This document shows positions 7,768 to 14,684 of a stretch of 64,000 nucleotides of DNA, one piece after another (within the stretch, counting starts at the first letter, position 1; each line of letters begins with the position of its first letter). The notes under the pieces are model-generated. The model made no database searches. It saw only the letters and a list, made by a program, of their open reading frames with translations, and was not told the DNA's origin. The DNA comes from VRUE01 sp035318745 (GTDB lineage Bacteria; Actinomycetota; Thermoleophilia; Solirubrobacterales; 70-9): the NCBI GenBank assembly GCA_035318745.1, contig DATHEA010000024.1:62001-126000 (forward strand), read 5' to 3'. A program made the position numbers and the translations under genes.

Positions 7768-10344
7768 ATGGCATCGGTAGCGGCCTGGGCCGTCAAGCAT
7801 GCACGGGCGGTGCTGCTCACCTGCATCTTCCTCGCGGTTGGAGCTGGGATGGTTGCTACGCAGCTGCCGACTGATGCAGCTACGGACACGTTGGTTGATT
7901 CGGATACCACCAGCTACCAGGCGACTCAGCAGGTCAAGCGCGACTTTGGCGAAGAACCCGTGGTCATTCTTGCCGAGGGGGATCTGCAGCGTCTGGTCTT
8001 GACCTCGAACCTTGGGCGCTTGTTGAGGCTTGAGGGCTGTCTCTCGGGCAAGGTGCCGAAGGGGGCTGAACCGATCCCGGGGCCCTGCGCGGAACTTGCG
8101 GAACAGGACCCGGTGCGCTCGGTTGTCGGCCCCGCCACCTTCCTCAACGAGGCGGTGATTCAGATCCAGCGGCAGCTGAACCGGCTCGTCGCCACCGTGC
8201 CACCCGCGCAGCTCCGCGAACTGCTGCTCGAAGTCGCCGCCAAGTATGGGATTACGAGCGCTCCAAGCCTCTCCAACCCCAATTTCCTCGCAGCGATCGT
8301 CTTCGATCTCCATAAGGCGCGGGGGACTCCAAAGGCACGCCTCTCCTACCTCTTCCCGAATAAGCACTCGGCGCAGATCATCTTGCGCCTGCGTCCTGAC
8401 CTAAGCGAAGCCGAGCGCCACCAAGCTATCGAAACGATCAAGGCGATCGTCCACGATCCCATCGCCCGCCAGGAGTGCAAGTTCAAGGGCAAACCGGAGC
8501 GCTGCTTCGAGTTGCACGGCGGACGCTTCGTGATCTCGGGAGTGCCCGTCGTCATCGACGGAGTAACGCGGGCGCTCAAGGACGCTTTGCTGGTGTTGCT
8601 CGGCGTGGCTGTCGTCGTCATGGCGCTCGTCCTCTTCCTCGTCTTCCGGTCCCGCTTTCGGCTCTTGCCTCTGGCGATCGCCTTAGCCGCAGCGGCCCTC
8701 ACCTTCGGCCTCTTCGGCCTGGTCGGCGGCTCGCTGACCATGGCCTCGATAGCCGTGCTCCCGATCCTGATCGGGCTGGCCGTGGACTACGCGATCCAGC
8801 TTCAAGCTCGCTACGACGAGGCTTTGGCAATCGGCGCCAGCCCTGGAGCCGACGCCGCTCGCTTGGCTGCATCCGGTGGTGGCCCGACCATCGCCATCGC
8901 CTGCCTGGCCACCGGCGCCGGGTTCCTCGCTCTCCAGCTCTCGCCGACTCCGATGGTGCGCAGCTTCGGGCTGCTTCTCATCGTCGGCATCGCGATCGCC
9001 TTTGCGCTTGCCTTCGTAGCGGGCTTTGCGGCGCTCAGCCTGCGTAGGGAGGCGGGAGTGCCGGGTCCCCCTCCGCGCGCTGGGTTTTTCGCCGGGCGGC
9101 TTGCGCCTCTCACTGAGCAGGTGGGGCGAAAAACAGGACGCCGCGCGTCTCCGGGGGACCCGGCACTCCCGCCTCTGTTGCAGCGCGTTCTTGCGGTGGT
9201 GCAGGCGCACCCGGAGAGAGTTCTCGGGATTGGCCTGGCCCTGGCGGTAATCGGCTGGGGGCTCGGGACCCAGATCGAAACGCAGACGGACATCCGCGCG
9301 CTGGCGCCGCAGAACGTCGAAGCCGTGCGGGAACTGAATGAGCTGCAAGATGCAACCGGAGTGTCTGGAGAGCTTGACGTCAAGGTGACTGCCTCTGATT
9401 TAACGGACCCTTCAACCATCCAGTGGATGGCGGGCTTCAAGCGGCGAGTGCTGCGGGCCGGCGGTTTTTCTGGCGCCAATCCAAGTTGCCAGGAGGCTGA
9501 AGTCTGTCCGGGCCCTGCCCTGTCGGACTTCGTTACCGGAGGTGGGCTTGTTGCCAGTACGGAGGGACCGCTGACCACGCGCGGCATTCGCGCGGCGTTA
9601 GCCCAGATCCCTGCTTATGACCTGCGGCAAGTCGCGACCGTCGATCCGAAGACCGGGCTGCCCGCCGGGACCGCGCTGCTCGGCTTCGGTATCCGGGCAC
9701 AGTCGCTGGATGAGCAGCAGGCGCTGATCGACCGCATCCGTGGAGAGATCGGGACGCCCGGTGAGAAGGGTGGGCCGCCGCCCAGTGTTGAAGTCGAGCT
9801 GGCGGGGCTACCGGTGATCGCCGCCTCCGCCGCCTCCGATCTGTCGAGCAGCCGTTACCTGCTGACGCTGGTCGGGCTGATCGCTGTGGCGCTGGTGCTG
9901 CTCGCGGTCTACCGTTCGTTCTCGCGCGCTCTGGTTCCGCTGGTGCCGATCGTGATGGCTACCGGTTGGTCGGCGCTGGTTCTTTGGCTGTCGCGTATCC
10001 CGCTCAACCCGATGTCGGCGGCGCTCGGGGCTTTGACGATCGCTATCGCTACCGAGTTCAGCGTGATCCTTGCTGCTCGCTTCCGGCAGGAGCGCAGGGC
10101 TGGCCGGGCGCTTGGGGCGGCTTTGCACCAGGCCTACGCCCGTACTGGCGCTGCTGTACTGGCGTCGGGAGTGACGGCAATTGCCGGCTTTGCCGTGCTG
10201 ATCGCCAGCGATGTTGGGATGCTGCGCGAGTTCGGCTCCGTCACCGTGATCGACCTTGCGGTTGCGCTGCTGGGCGTGATCGTGGCGCTGCCCGCAGCGC
10301 TCGTCTGGACGGAGGGCTGGGGGCGGGGAGGGGCGGCGAGGTGA
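7768..10344 (+). CDS. RND/MmpL-type membrane transporter
   Basis: 858 residues with the RND plan in duplicate: TM1, an extracytoplasmic domain (about 30-265), TM2-6, then TM7, a second external domain (about 495-675) and TM8-12. The cytoplasmic-face motif ILIGLAVDYAIQLQARYDEA in the first half has its counterpart TIAIATEFSVILAARFRQE in the second. Likely proton-driven export of lipids or hydrophobic compounds. Between the halves, about 41 residues (GVPGPPPRAGFFAGRL to RRASPGDPALPP) are encoded by an in-frame palindromic repeat at 9051-9173. Start ATG at 7768 has GAGGAG seven bases upstream. It lies downstream of the MlaE/MlaF genes and ends in a GTGA overlap with the redoxin gene, so one lipid-handling operon is likely. 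Confidence 0.88.
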   Translation: MASVAAWAVKHARAVLLTCIFLAVGAGMVATQLPTDAATDTLVDSDTTSYQATQQVKRDFGEEPVVILAEGDLQRLVLTSNLGRLLRLEGCLSGKVPKGAEPIPGPCAELAEQDPVRSVVGPATFLNEAVIQIQRQLNRLVATVPPAQLRELLLEVAAKYGITSAPSLSNPNFLAAIVFDLHKARGTPKARLSYLFPNKHSAQIILRLRPDLSEAERHQAIETIKAIVHDPIARQECKFKGKPERCFELHGGRFVISGVPVVIDGVTRALKDALLVLLGVAVVVMALVLFLVFRSRFRLLPLAIALAAAALTFGLFGLVGGSLTMASIAVLPILIGLAVDYAIQLQARYDEALAIGASPGADAARLAASGGGPTIAIACLATGAGFLALQLSPTPMVRSFGLLLIVGIAIAFALAFVAGFAALSLRREAGVPGPPPRAGFFAGRLAPLTEQVGRKTGRRASPGDPALPPLLQRVLAVVQAHPERVLGIGLALAVIGWGLGTQIETQTDIRALAPQNVEAVRELNELQDATGVSGELDVKVTASDLTDPSTIQWMAGFKRRVLRAGGFSGANPSCQEAEVCPGPALSDFVTGGGLVASTEGPLTTRGIRAALAQIPAYDLRQVATVDPKTGLPAGTALLGFGIRAQSLDEQQALIDRIRGEIGTPGEKGGPPPSVEVELAGLPVIAASAASDLSSSRYLLTLVGLIAVALVLLAVYRSFSRALVPLVPIVMATGWSALVLWLSRIPLNPMSAALGALTIAIATEFSVILAARFRQERRAGRALGAALHQAYARTGAAVLASGVTAIAGFAVLIASDVGMLREFGSVTVIDLAVALLGVIVALPAALVWTEGWGRGGAAR
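9051..9173. repeat. Palindromic repeat B inside the RND transporter gene
   Basis: Outer arms GGCGGGAGTGCCGGGTCCCCC (first 20 and last base split across the stem, 21 bases) pair perfectly with 9153-9173. Inner sequence has TGGGTTTTTCGCC and GGCGAAAAACAGG. The core is the reverse complement of the core nested in repeat A copy 3 (23716-23784). The element is 123 bases, exactly 41 codons, without a stop, in the cytoplasmic linker between the two RND halves. Confidence 0.8.
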
Positions 10345-10994
10345 GGGACCGCTACTCGATCCTGGTCGGCCTCTTCTTTGTCGCGATCGTCGCGGTGGCA
10401 CTGATCCACGGGGTTCCTGGCGGCGATGGCACGCTCGGGCTCGACAAGCAGCCACCCCGCTGGGCCCTACCCGAGTTCGCCGTCCCCGCCGCGGCCGGCA
10501 AGCTGGAAGGCGACGCCAATATCGCCCAGGACGACTGCTCGGTGGGGGAGTTGCCCTGTCCCTCCGGCTCCCGCCGCTCTCCCGCCTGCCAGGTTCACAC
10601 CCCCGCCGCGATCCGCGTCTGCGACCTTTTCGATCGCCCCTCTGTGATCTCATTCTGGTTCAGCAAGGGGGGCGATTGCGTCGACCAGCAGGACGTCGTC
10701 AGCCAGGTCTACTCGCGCTACCGTGGACGCGTGAGCTTCCTTTCGCTGGACATTCGCGATGACCGCGAAACCGTCCGCGGGCTGATCCGCAGCCGCCGCT
10801 GGAGGATGCCTGTCGGCTACGACCGCGATGGGGCCGTCGGCGGCCTCTATCGCGTCGGTGGCTGCCCGACGTTCGCCTATGTCTATCCCGGGGGGACTCT
10901 GGAGAGCGCCGGCATTGGCAACCTCGACGTGAGCGGGCTGAGCGAACGGATCGAGCGGCTACTGAGTGCCAGTCGTACCGCGGGGGCGAGCTGA
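10341..10994 (+). CDS. Membrane-anchored thioredoxin-fold (redoxin/TlpA-like) protein
   Basis: 217 residues: an N-terminal anchor (SILVGLFFVAIVAVALIHG), a cysteine-containing spacer, and a thioredoxin-like domain from about residue 95. The usual FWASWCxxC active site reads FWFSKGGDCVDQQ, so only the second cysteine of the pair remains, while the cis-proline loop reads VGGCPTFAYV with an extra cysteine before the proline. It may act as a monothiol or use the loop cysteine. The GTG at 10341 overlaps the RND stop (GTGA), so it is translated with the transporter. The domain would face the cell exterior and could service disulfides of exported or envelope partners. Confidence 0.75.
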   Translation: MRDRYSILVGLFFVAIVAVALIHGVPGGDGTLGLDKQPPRWALPEFAVPAAAGKLEGDANIAQDDCSVGELPCPSGSRRSPACQVHTPAAIRVCDLFDRPSVISFWFSKGGDCVDQQDVVSQVYSRYRGRVSFLSLDIRDDRETVRGLIRSRRWRMPVGYDRDGAVGGLYRVGGCPTFAYVYPGGTLESAGIGNLDVSGLSERIERLLSASRTAGAS

Positions 10995-10995
10995 G

Positions 10996-11667
10996 GTGGG
11001 CGCTGGAGCGGCCGGCTCGGACCTGGGCCGGGAGCCCGCCCCGACATTCGGCTGGGTGGCTCCCCACGTCGCCGCCGAGTTCCCCGGGCTGGGGATTTCC
11101 TGGATCGAGTTGGATGGCCGCCCCGGTCGCAGCCCCCGGCCGGTCGAACGCCGCCTCAGTGAAACCTCGGACCGTTTCTACGGCGCCCACGCGATCCACC
11201 TGCGCGAACGGCCGATTCCTTGGGCCTACCGCGTCTTCTTCCGCCAGATCGGCCTTGACCCCGACCACACCCGCACTCCGGTTGAGCAACTCGCCCTCGA
11301 TCGCCTCCAGGACGGTGGCTTCAAAACCCACGGTCTGCCTACCGACGCGCTGACGATCGCCACGGTGGAGACCGGAATTGCGCTGCGCGCCTTCGACGCC
11401 GAGCGGCTCGAAGGGGCGCTCTGCATTCGCGACTCGGCGCCGGGGGAGTCGCTCGAGGGCCGGCCGGGAGAGCTTTCGCACGGGACCCTGGTGATCGCCG
11501 ACGAGCGCGGCCCGGCCGGGTTGCTCTTCGGGGCCACCGGCGAGGGCCGCGACGTCAGTCGCACCACCCGCTGTATAGCGGTCGCCGCCATCCAGGTCGA
11601 CGGTGTCCCGCAGATCGCCGTCGACGAGGCACTCTGGATGGTCGCCACGACGCTCCGGGCGGCCTGA
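10996..11667 (+). CDS. B3/B4 tRNA-binding-domain protein (PheT-like editing fold)
   Basis: 223 residues resembling free-standing B3/B4 domains related to the editing domain of phenylalanyl-tRNA synthetase beta. Supporting features are the segment RPIPWAYRVFFRQIGLDPD, the DRLQDGGFKTHGLPTDALTIATVETGIALRAFD core, and the terminal block GEGRDVSRTTRCIAVAAIQVDG. Such proteins are proposed to act in trans on mischarged tRNA or to bind other ligands. GTG at 10996 begins two bases after the redoxin stop, making it the last gene of the operon; why it travels with a transporter is unclear. Confidence 0.7.
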   Translation: MGAGAAGSDLGREPAPTFGWVAPHVAAEFPGLGISWIELDGRPGRSPRPVERRLSETSDRFYGAHAIHLRERPIPWAYRVFFRQIGLDPDHTRTPVEQLALDRLQDGGFKTHGLPTDALTIATVETGIALRAFDAERLEGALCIRDSAPGESLEGRPGELSHGTLVIADERGPAGLLFGATGEGRDVSRTTRCIAVAAIQVDGVPQIAVDEALWMVATTLRAA

Positions 11668-11684
11668 CCGGCTTAACGCGACGA

Positions 11685-11715
11685 TTGCGATCCGGTCGGC
11701 GTATTGATTTACACT
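11685..11715 (+). promoter_or_regulatory. Possible promoter close to a start codon
   Basis: TTGCGA and TACACT are separated by 19 bases, and the TACACT ends 11 bases before the ATG at 11727. The transcript would be leaderless or nearly so, which fits the absence of a ribosome site there. Confidence 0.3.
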
Positions 11716-11726
11716 CGTTTTGGGCT

Positions 11727-12236
11727 ATGCCGGATCTGCTCGACCGAGACAGACGTACTGCGCTTCGCATAGACGGCGACGAGCGGCTCGCCAGAGTTGA
11801 GCTGCGGCGTCAGATCGGCCGTCTCGAGGCACAGCTCGGCTCGCTCTTCGCCGACGCCTTCCCCCGGGTCGAGATCGATGCCGGCATCGGCGCCCTTTCG
11901 AGCGAGCCGCGGACGCTGGGTCTCGGCGATCTCGAGGCCGTCCGCGACTCGCTCGCGACCCGGATCGGCGTCGCGCGGCACCAACTGCAGGATCGGGCCG
12001 AGCTCGAGACCCGCAATCGCGAGCTGCTGGAGCAGATGCTGACCGCGCCGGCCGAGCACAAGTGGCTGCGGATCTCACGCGCCGACATCGGCGAGCCGGG
12101 TTGCGGCCACTGGCATTCCCGCCCCCGCCTCGGTCCGCTCGGCATGCTGATGGGCTGGTGGCAGGTCAAGGTCTCCTCCGGATGCCCGTTATCCGGGCGG
12201 CTTGCGGCCGTTGAGCGAGAAACCCAAGGGAAGTAA
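11727..12236 (+). CDS. Conserved hypothetical protein, helical
   Basis: 169 residues. The first half is a charged helical or coiled-coil region (RVELRRQIGRLEAQLGSLF, then QDRAELETRNRELLEQML). The C-terminal part has a distinctive block KWLRISRADIGEPGCGHWHS then RPRLGPLGMLMGWWQVKVSS followed by GCPL, with two cysteines and two histidines in a short span. I do not recognise a characterised family; nucleotide or metal binding is not shown. The ATG at 11727 is preferred over an upstream start at 11685 because the -10-like TACACT lies between them. It overlaps the next gene by 35 bases. Confidence 0.6.
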   Translation: MPDLLDRDRRTALRIDGDERLARVELRRQIGRLEAQLGSLFADAFPRVEIDAGIGALSSEPRTLGLGDLEAVRDSLATRIGVARHQLQDRAELETRNRELLEQMLTAPAEHKWLRISRADIGEPGCGHWHSRPRLGPLGMLMGWWQVKVSSGCPLSGRLAAVERETQGK

Positions 12237-12630
12237 GAGAGCGCCGCGGGCCGACGAGCGTCCACCGGCGCCGTGGGGATCGTTTCCGCTTGCCGAGCTG
12301 AGCGTTCTCGCCGGCATCATTGCCCTGGTGGCTGGGGTTGTGAGCAAGAGCCCGACGACGATCGGCGTCGGCGTCGTCCTCGCCGGCCTGGGCGGCCTCG
12401 AGGTCTCCGCGCGTGAGCACTTCGCCGGCTACCGCTCGCACACGACCCTGCTCGCCGGCACCGTCTTCGTCCTGGTAACCGGCGCCCTCTTCTACCTGGC
12501 CGGCCTGGTCCTCGCCATCTGTCTAGCCGCCGGCGCCGCATCCTTCGCAGCTTCCTTCTACGTCTTGCGCCGCGCCTTCCAAAAGGCCTCAGGCGGCCTC
12601 TCCTTCAAGGCCGGCGGACTCAGAGGCTAA
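12202..12630 (+). CDS. Small integral membrane protein, unknown function
   Basis: 142 residues. A basic N-terminus (KPKGSKRAPRADERPPAP) is followed by about four hydrophobic helices: LSVLAGIIALVAGVVS, TIGVGVVLAGLGGL, TLLAGTVFVLVTGALFYLAG and LVLAICLAAGAASFAASFYV. No catalytic motif was seen. The start is a TTG (12202, or a second TTG at 12211), inside the end of the preceding gene, so coupling to that gene is likely. The overlap region contains CGGGCGGCTTGCGG, a string resembling the core of repeat B. Confidence 0.55.
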   Translation: MRPLSEKPKGSKRAPRADERPPAPWGSFPLAELSVLAGIIALVAGVVSKSPTTIGVGVVLAGLGGLEVSAREHFAGYRSHTTLLAGTVFVLVTGALFYLAGLVLAICLAAGAASFAASFYVLRRAFQKASGGLSFKAGGLRG

Positions 12631-12646
12631 GAAAGGGGCTCGAGAC

Positions 12647-12758
12647 GAGGCCATCCGGTAGGGCTGGAACGTCTTGTACTTTTTCGTCGACACCCCGGGG
12701 CGACAGCCGCAAGGCGATCCACCGAAAAAGTTAAGTGGAAGCCCTACCGGATGGCCTC
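12647..12758. repeat. Palindromic repeat C
   Basis: GAGGCCATCCGGTAGGGCT (12647-12665) pairs perfectly with 12740-12758, a 19-base-pair stem. Inside, TTTTTCG (12680-12686) faces CGAAAAA (12723-12729), the same inner signature as repeat B and the nested core of A copy 3. It lies between convergent genes and could terminate both. A mini-version of its arm (CCATCCGGGTAGGG) occurs in the hairpin at 15826. Confidence 0.75.
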
Positions 12759-12773
12759 CCAAACCAGCCTCTC

Positions 12774-13136
12774 CTAGACCAGCACCGCATCCCGAGCCCG
12801 TGAACCGAGAGCACTCGTCAGCAGCGCCCGCTGGCGCGGCGTAAGCGTCCCGATCCGCTTGTTCTCGCTCAGGGCGACGGCCTGGAGGAGCTTGCGGGCG
12901 CGGGTGCGGCCCCAGCGACGCTGGCTGGTCAGCAGCTCGGCCAGGGTCATGCTCTCGGTCTCCCACGGGCAGTCCCGGATTACCTCCGCAACGTCCACCT
13001 CGCCCCGTCCGATCGATCGCTTCAGCTCCGCTCTGGCGAGCCGCACCCGGTTGGCGCGGGCCAGAGCCTGCATATGTTGCGGCGTTCGCACCGGGGTCGG
13101 GCTTGGCGAGGCAGAGGCGATCGAAACGGCTTCCAC
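12774..13136 (-). CDS. mihF: Integration host factor, actinobacterial type (mIHF)
   Basis: 120 residues, a small nucleoid-associated DNA-binding protein. The diagnostic blocks are RANRVRLARAELKRSIGRGE, TLAELLTSQRRWGRTRARKLL and IGTLTPRQRALL, a helix-two-turn-helix fold that binds and bends DNA. The GTG at 13136 is chosen because GGGAGGAG ends six bases upstream; the frame is open to 13244 but that would bury this ribosome site. In mycobacteria and Streptomyces the protein controls nucleoid compaction and recombination. It carries its own promoter at 13256-13285. Confidence 0.88.
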   Translation of the reverse strand: MEAVSIASASPSPTPVRTPQHMQALARANRVRLARAELKRSIGRGEVDVAEVIRDCPWETESMTLAELLTSQRRWGRTRARKLLQAVALSENKRIGTLTPRQRALLTSALGSRARDAVLV

Positions 13137-13255
13137 AAGGGCTCCTCCCATAGGGGTATTGACTGGTTTCATGCACCGGGCCGGAACTTTCCCTGGCCGG
13201 TCGAGTTGAACTGACGGCGCCGCTTCCTCCTGACCCGGATACACGGCGAGGTGGC

Positions 13256-13285
13256 AAGCTACGTGCTGAGGGCGGGGAGCGTCAA
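13256..13285 (-). promoter_or_regulatory. Sigma-A-like promoter for the mIHF gene
   Basis: On the minus strand TTGACG and TAGCTT are separated by 18 bases. The predicted transcript has a leader of roughly 110 bases before the GTG at 13136. Confidence 0.45.
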
Positions 13286-13344
13286 CCCGAACTCAACGAT
13301 GAGCCCCCGGCGCGGTCGCTAAGAGCATCTTTTTCTCGTCGCAC

Positions 13345-13372
13345 CCGCCTTGTCCAATTCTGGACAAGGCGG
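13345..13372. terminator. Strong hairpin downstream of the oxoamine synthase gene
   Basis: CCGCCTTGTCCA, loop ATTC, TGGACAAGGCGG form a perfect 12-base-pair stem. It lies 31 bases past the stop of the minus-strand gene ending at 13404 and upstream of the mIHF promoter. There is no clear U tract. Confidence 0.55.
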
Positions 13373-13403
13373 AAACTACCCCCGCAGGGGGATGCATAGC
13401 CAC

Positions 13404-14660
13404 TCACGTACGCGGAAGCTCAGGAAAGTCCTCAATGGTGCGGGAGATGGTTTCCAGCGCCCGGTCGAGATGCTCGCGCTCGTGGGTCGCCATCAGGCTG
13501 GTGCGGAGCAGGGCGCCGCCCGGCGGCACGGCCGGATGGATTGCGACGTTGGTGTAGACGCCGGCATCGAAGAGCGCCTTCCAGAGCAGCACCGCCTGCC
13601 AATCGTCGCCGACCATCACCGGGACGACCGGGGTGGTGGCGATCGAGCCGTCGGGCAGCGTCCCCGGCTGGACCACCTTCAAGCCGAGGTCGCGCAGCCC
13701 CTCTCGCAGGTACTCGGCGTTGTCGAGCAGCCGCTCGAACAGCTGCGGGCCCTCGGAACGGATTACCCGCAGGGCCGCCAGCGCAGCCCCGACCGCCGCC
13801 GGCACCGCCGAGGCGCTGAAGATGAAGGAGCGCGAGGAGATCCGCAGGTACTCGATCACGTCGGCGGGACCGGCGATGAAGCCACCGCAGGAGGCGAGGC
13901 TCTTGGAGAAGGTCCCCATCCGCAGGTCGACCTCGTCCTCCAGCCCGAACAGCTCGCACGCGCCGGCGCCGCGCGCGCCGAGTACCCCGGCTCCGTGCGC
14001 CTCGTCGACCATCAACCGCGCGCCATACCCGCGGCAGAGCTCGACGATCCGTGGCAGGTCGCAGACGTCGCCCTCCATCGAGAAGACGCCGTCGACGACG
14101 ACGAGCACCCCGCCGCCGTCTTCGCCCGCCCGCTGCAGCATCTTCTCCAGCTTGTCCATGCGGTTGTGGCGGAAGGGGCGCAGCTTCGCCCCGGAGAGCT
14201 TGCAGCCGTCGAGGATTGAGGCGTGGTCGCCGGAGTCGCAGACCACAGTGTCGCCCGGCCCGACGATTGCGCCCAGGCAACCGACGTTGGCCTGATATCC
14301 AGTGGTGAATGCGAGCGCGTCCTCGCTGCCCATCCAGGCGGTGATCTCGCGCTCGAGCTCGACGTGGAGAGGCGTCGTGCCATTCATGAAGCGCGAGCCG
14401 GTGAGCGCGGTTCCGTACGTATCCAGCGCCTCCCGGGCGCCGCGCCTCACGCGCTCGTCGCCGGTCAGACCGAGGTAGTTGTTGGAGCCGAGCATCACCA
14501 CCTCGTGGCCCTCGACTTCCATGATCGGTCCGGCCTCGGACTCGATCAGGCGGAAGTAGGGAAGGAGATCGTGCTGCTTGGCTGCTTCGAGCTGCTCGAG
14601 CCGATCATGGCTGCGGGCCTTCTCGAAGACATCTACGGGGGCCTTTGCGGTTTCGCTCAT
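13404..14660 (-). CDS. Alpha-oxoamine synthase, serine palmitoyltransferase-like
   Basis: 418 residues, PLP-dependent condensation of an amino acid with an acyl-CoA. Hallmarks: NNYLGLTGDERV, GSRFMNGTTPLHVELE, the PLP-stacking region around GDHASILDGCKLSG, MVDEAHGAGVLG, and the Schiff-base lysine in GTFSKSLASCGGF. The family holds serine palmitoyltransferase, 2-amino-3-ketobutyrate CoA ligase and BioF; sequence alone does not separate them. No tdh or other bio gene is adjacent. The divergent neighbour at 14685 resembles the GNAT proteins that acylate the sphingoid base in bacterial ceramide synthesis, so I favour a serine palmitoyltransferase-like role (inference). The start codons of the two genes are only 24 bases apart. 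Confidence 0.85.
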   Translation of the reverse strand: MSETAKAPVDVFEKARSHDRLEQLEAAKQHDLLPYFRLIESEAGPIMEVEGHEVVMLGSNNYLGLTGDERVRRGAREALDTYGTALTGSRFMNGTTPLHVELEREITAWMGSEDALAFTTGYQANVGCLGAIVGPGDTVVCDSGDHASILDGCKLSGAKLRPFRHNRMDKLEKMLQRAGEDGGGVLVVVDGVFSMEGDVCDLPRIVELCRGYGARLMVDEAHGAGVLGARGAGACELFGLEDEVDLRMGTFSKSLASCGGFIAGPADVIEYLRISSRSFIFSASAVPAAVGAALAALRVIRSEGPQLFERLLDNAEYLREGLRDLGLKVVQPGTLPDGSIATTPVVPVMVGDDWQAVLLWKALFDAGVYTNVAIHPAVPPGGALLRTSLMATHEREHLDRALETISRTIEDFPELPRT

Positions 14661-14684
14661 GCCCAGAGTGTAAGTTCAGCTTCC

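Noticed and set aside
13404..14660. 2-amino-3-ketobutyrate CoA ligase (threonine degradation)
   Set aside because: Not excluded by sequence, but no threonine dehydrogenase is near and the divergent GNAT gene fits better with lipid synthesis.
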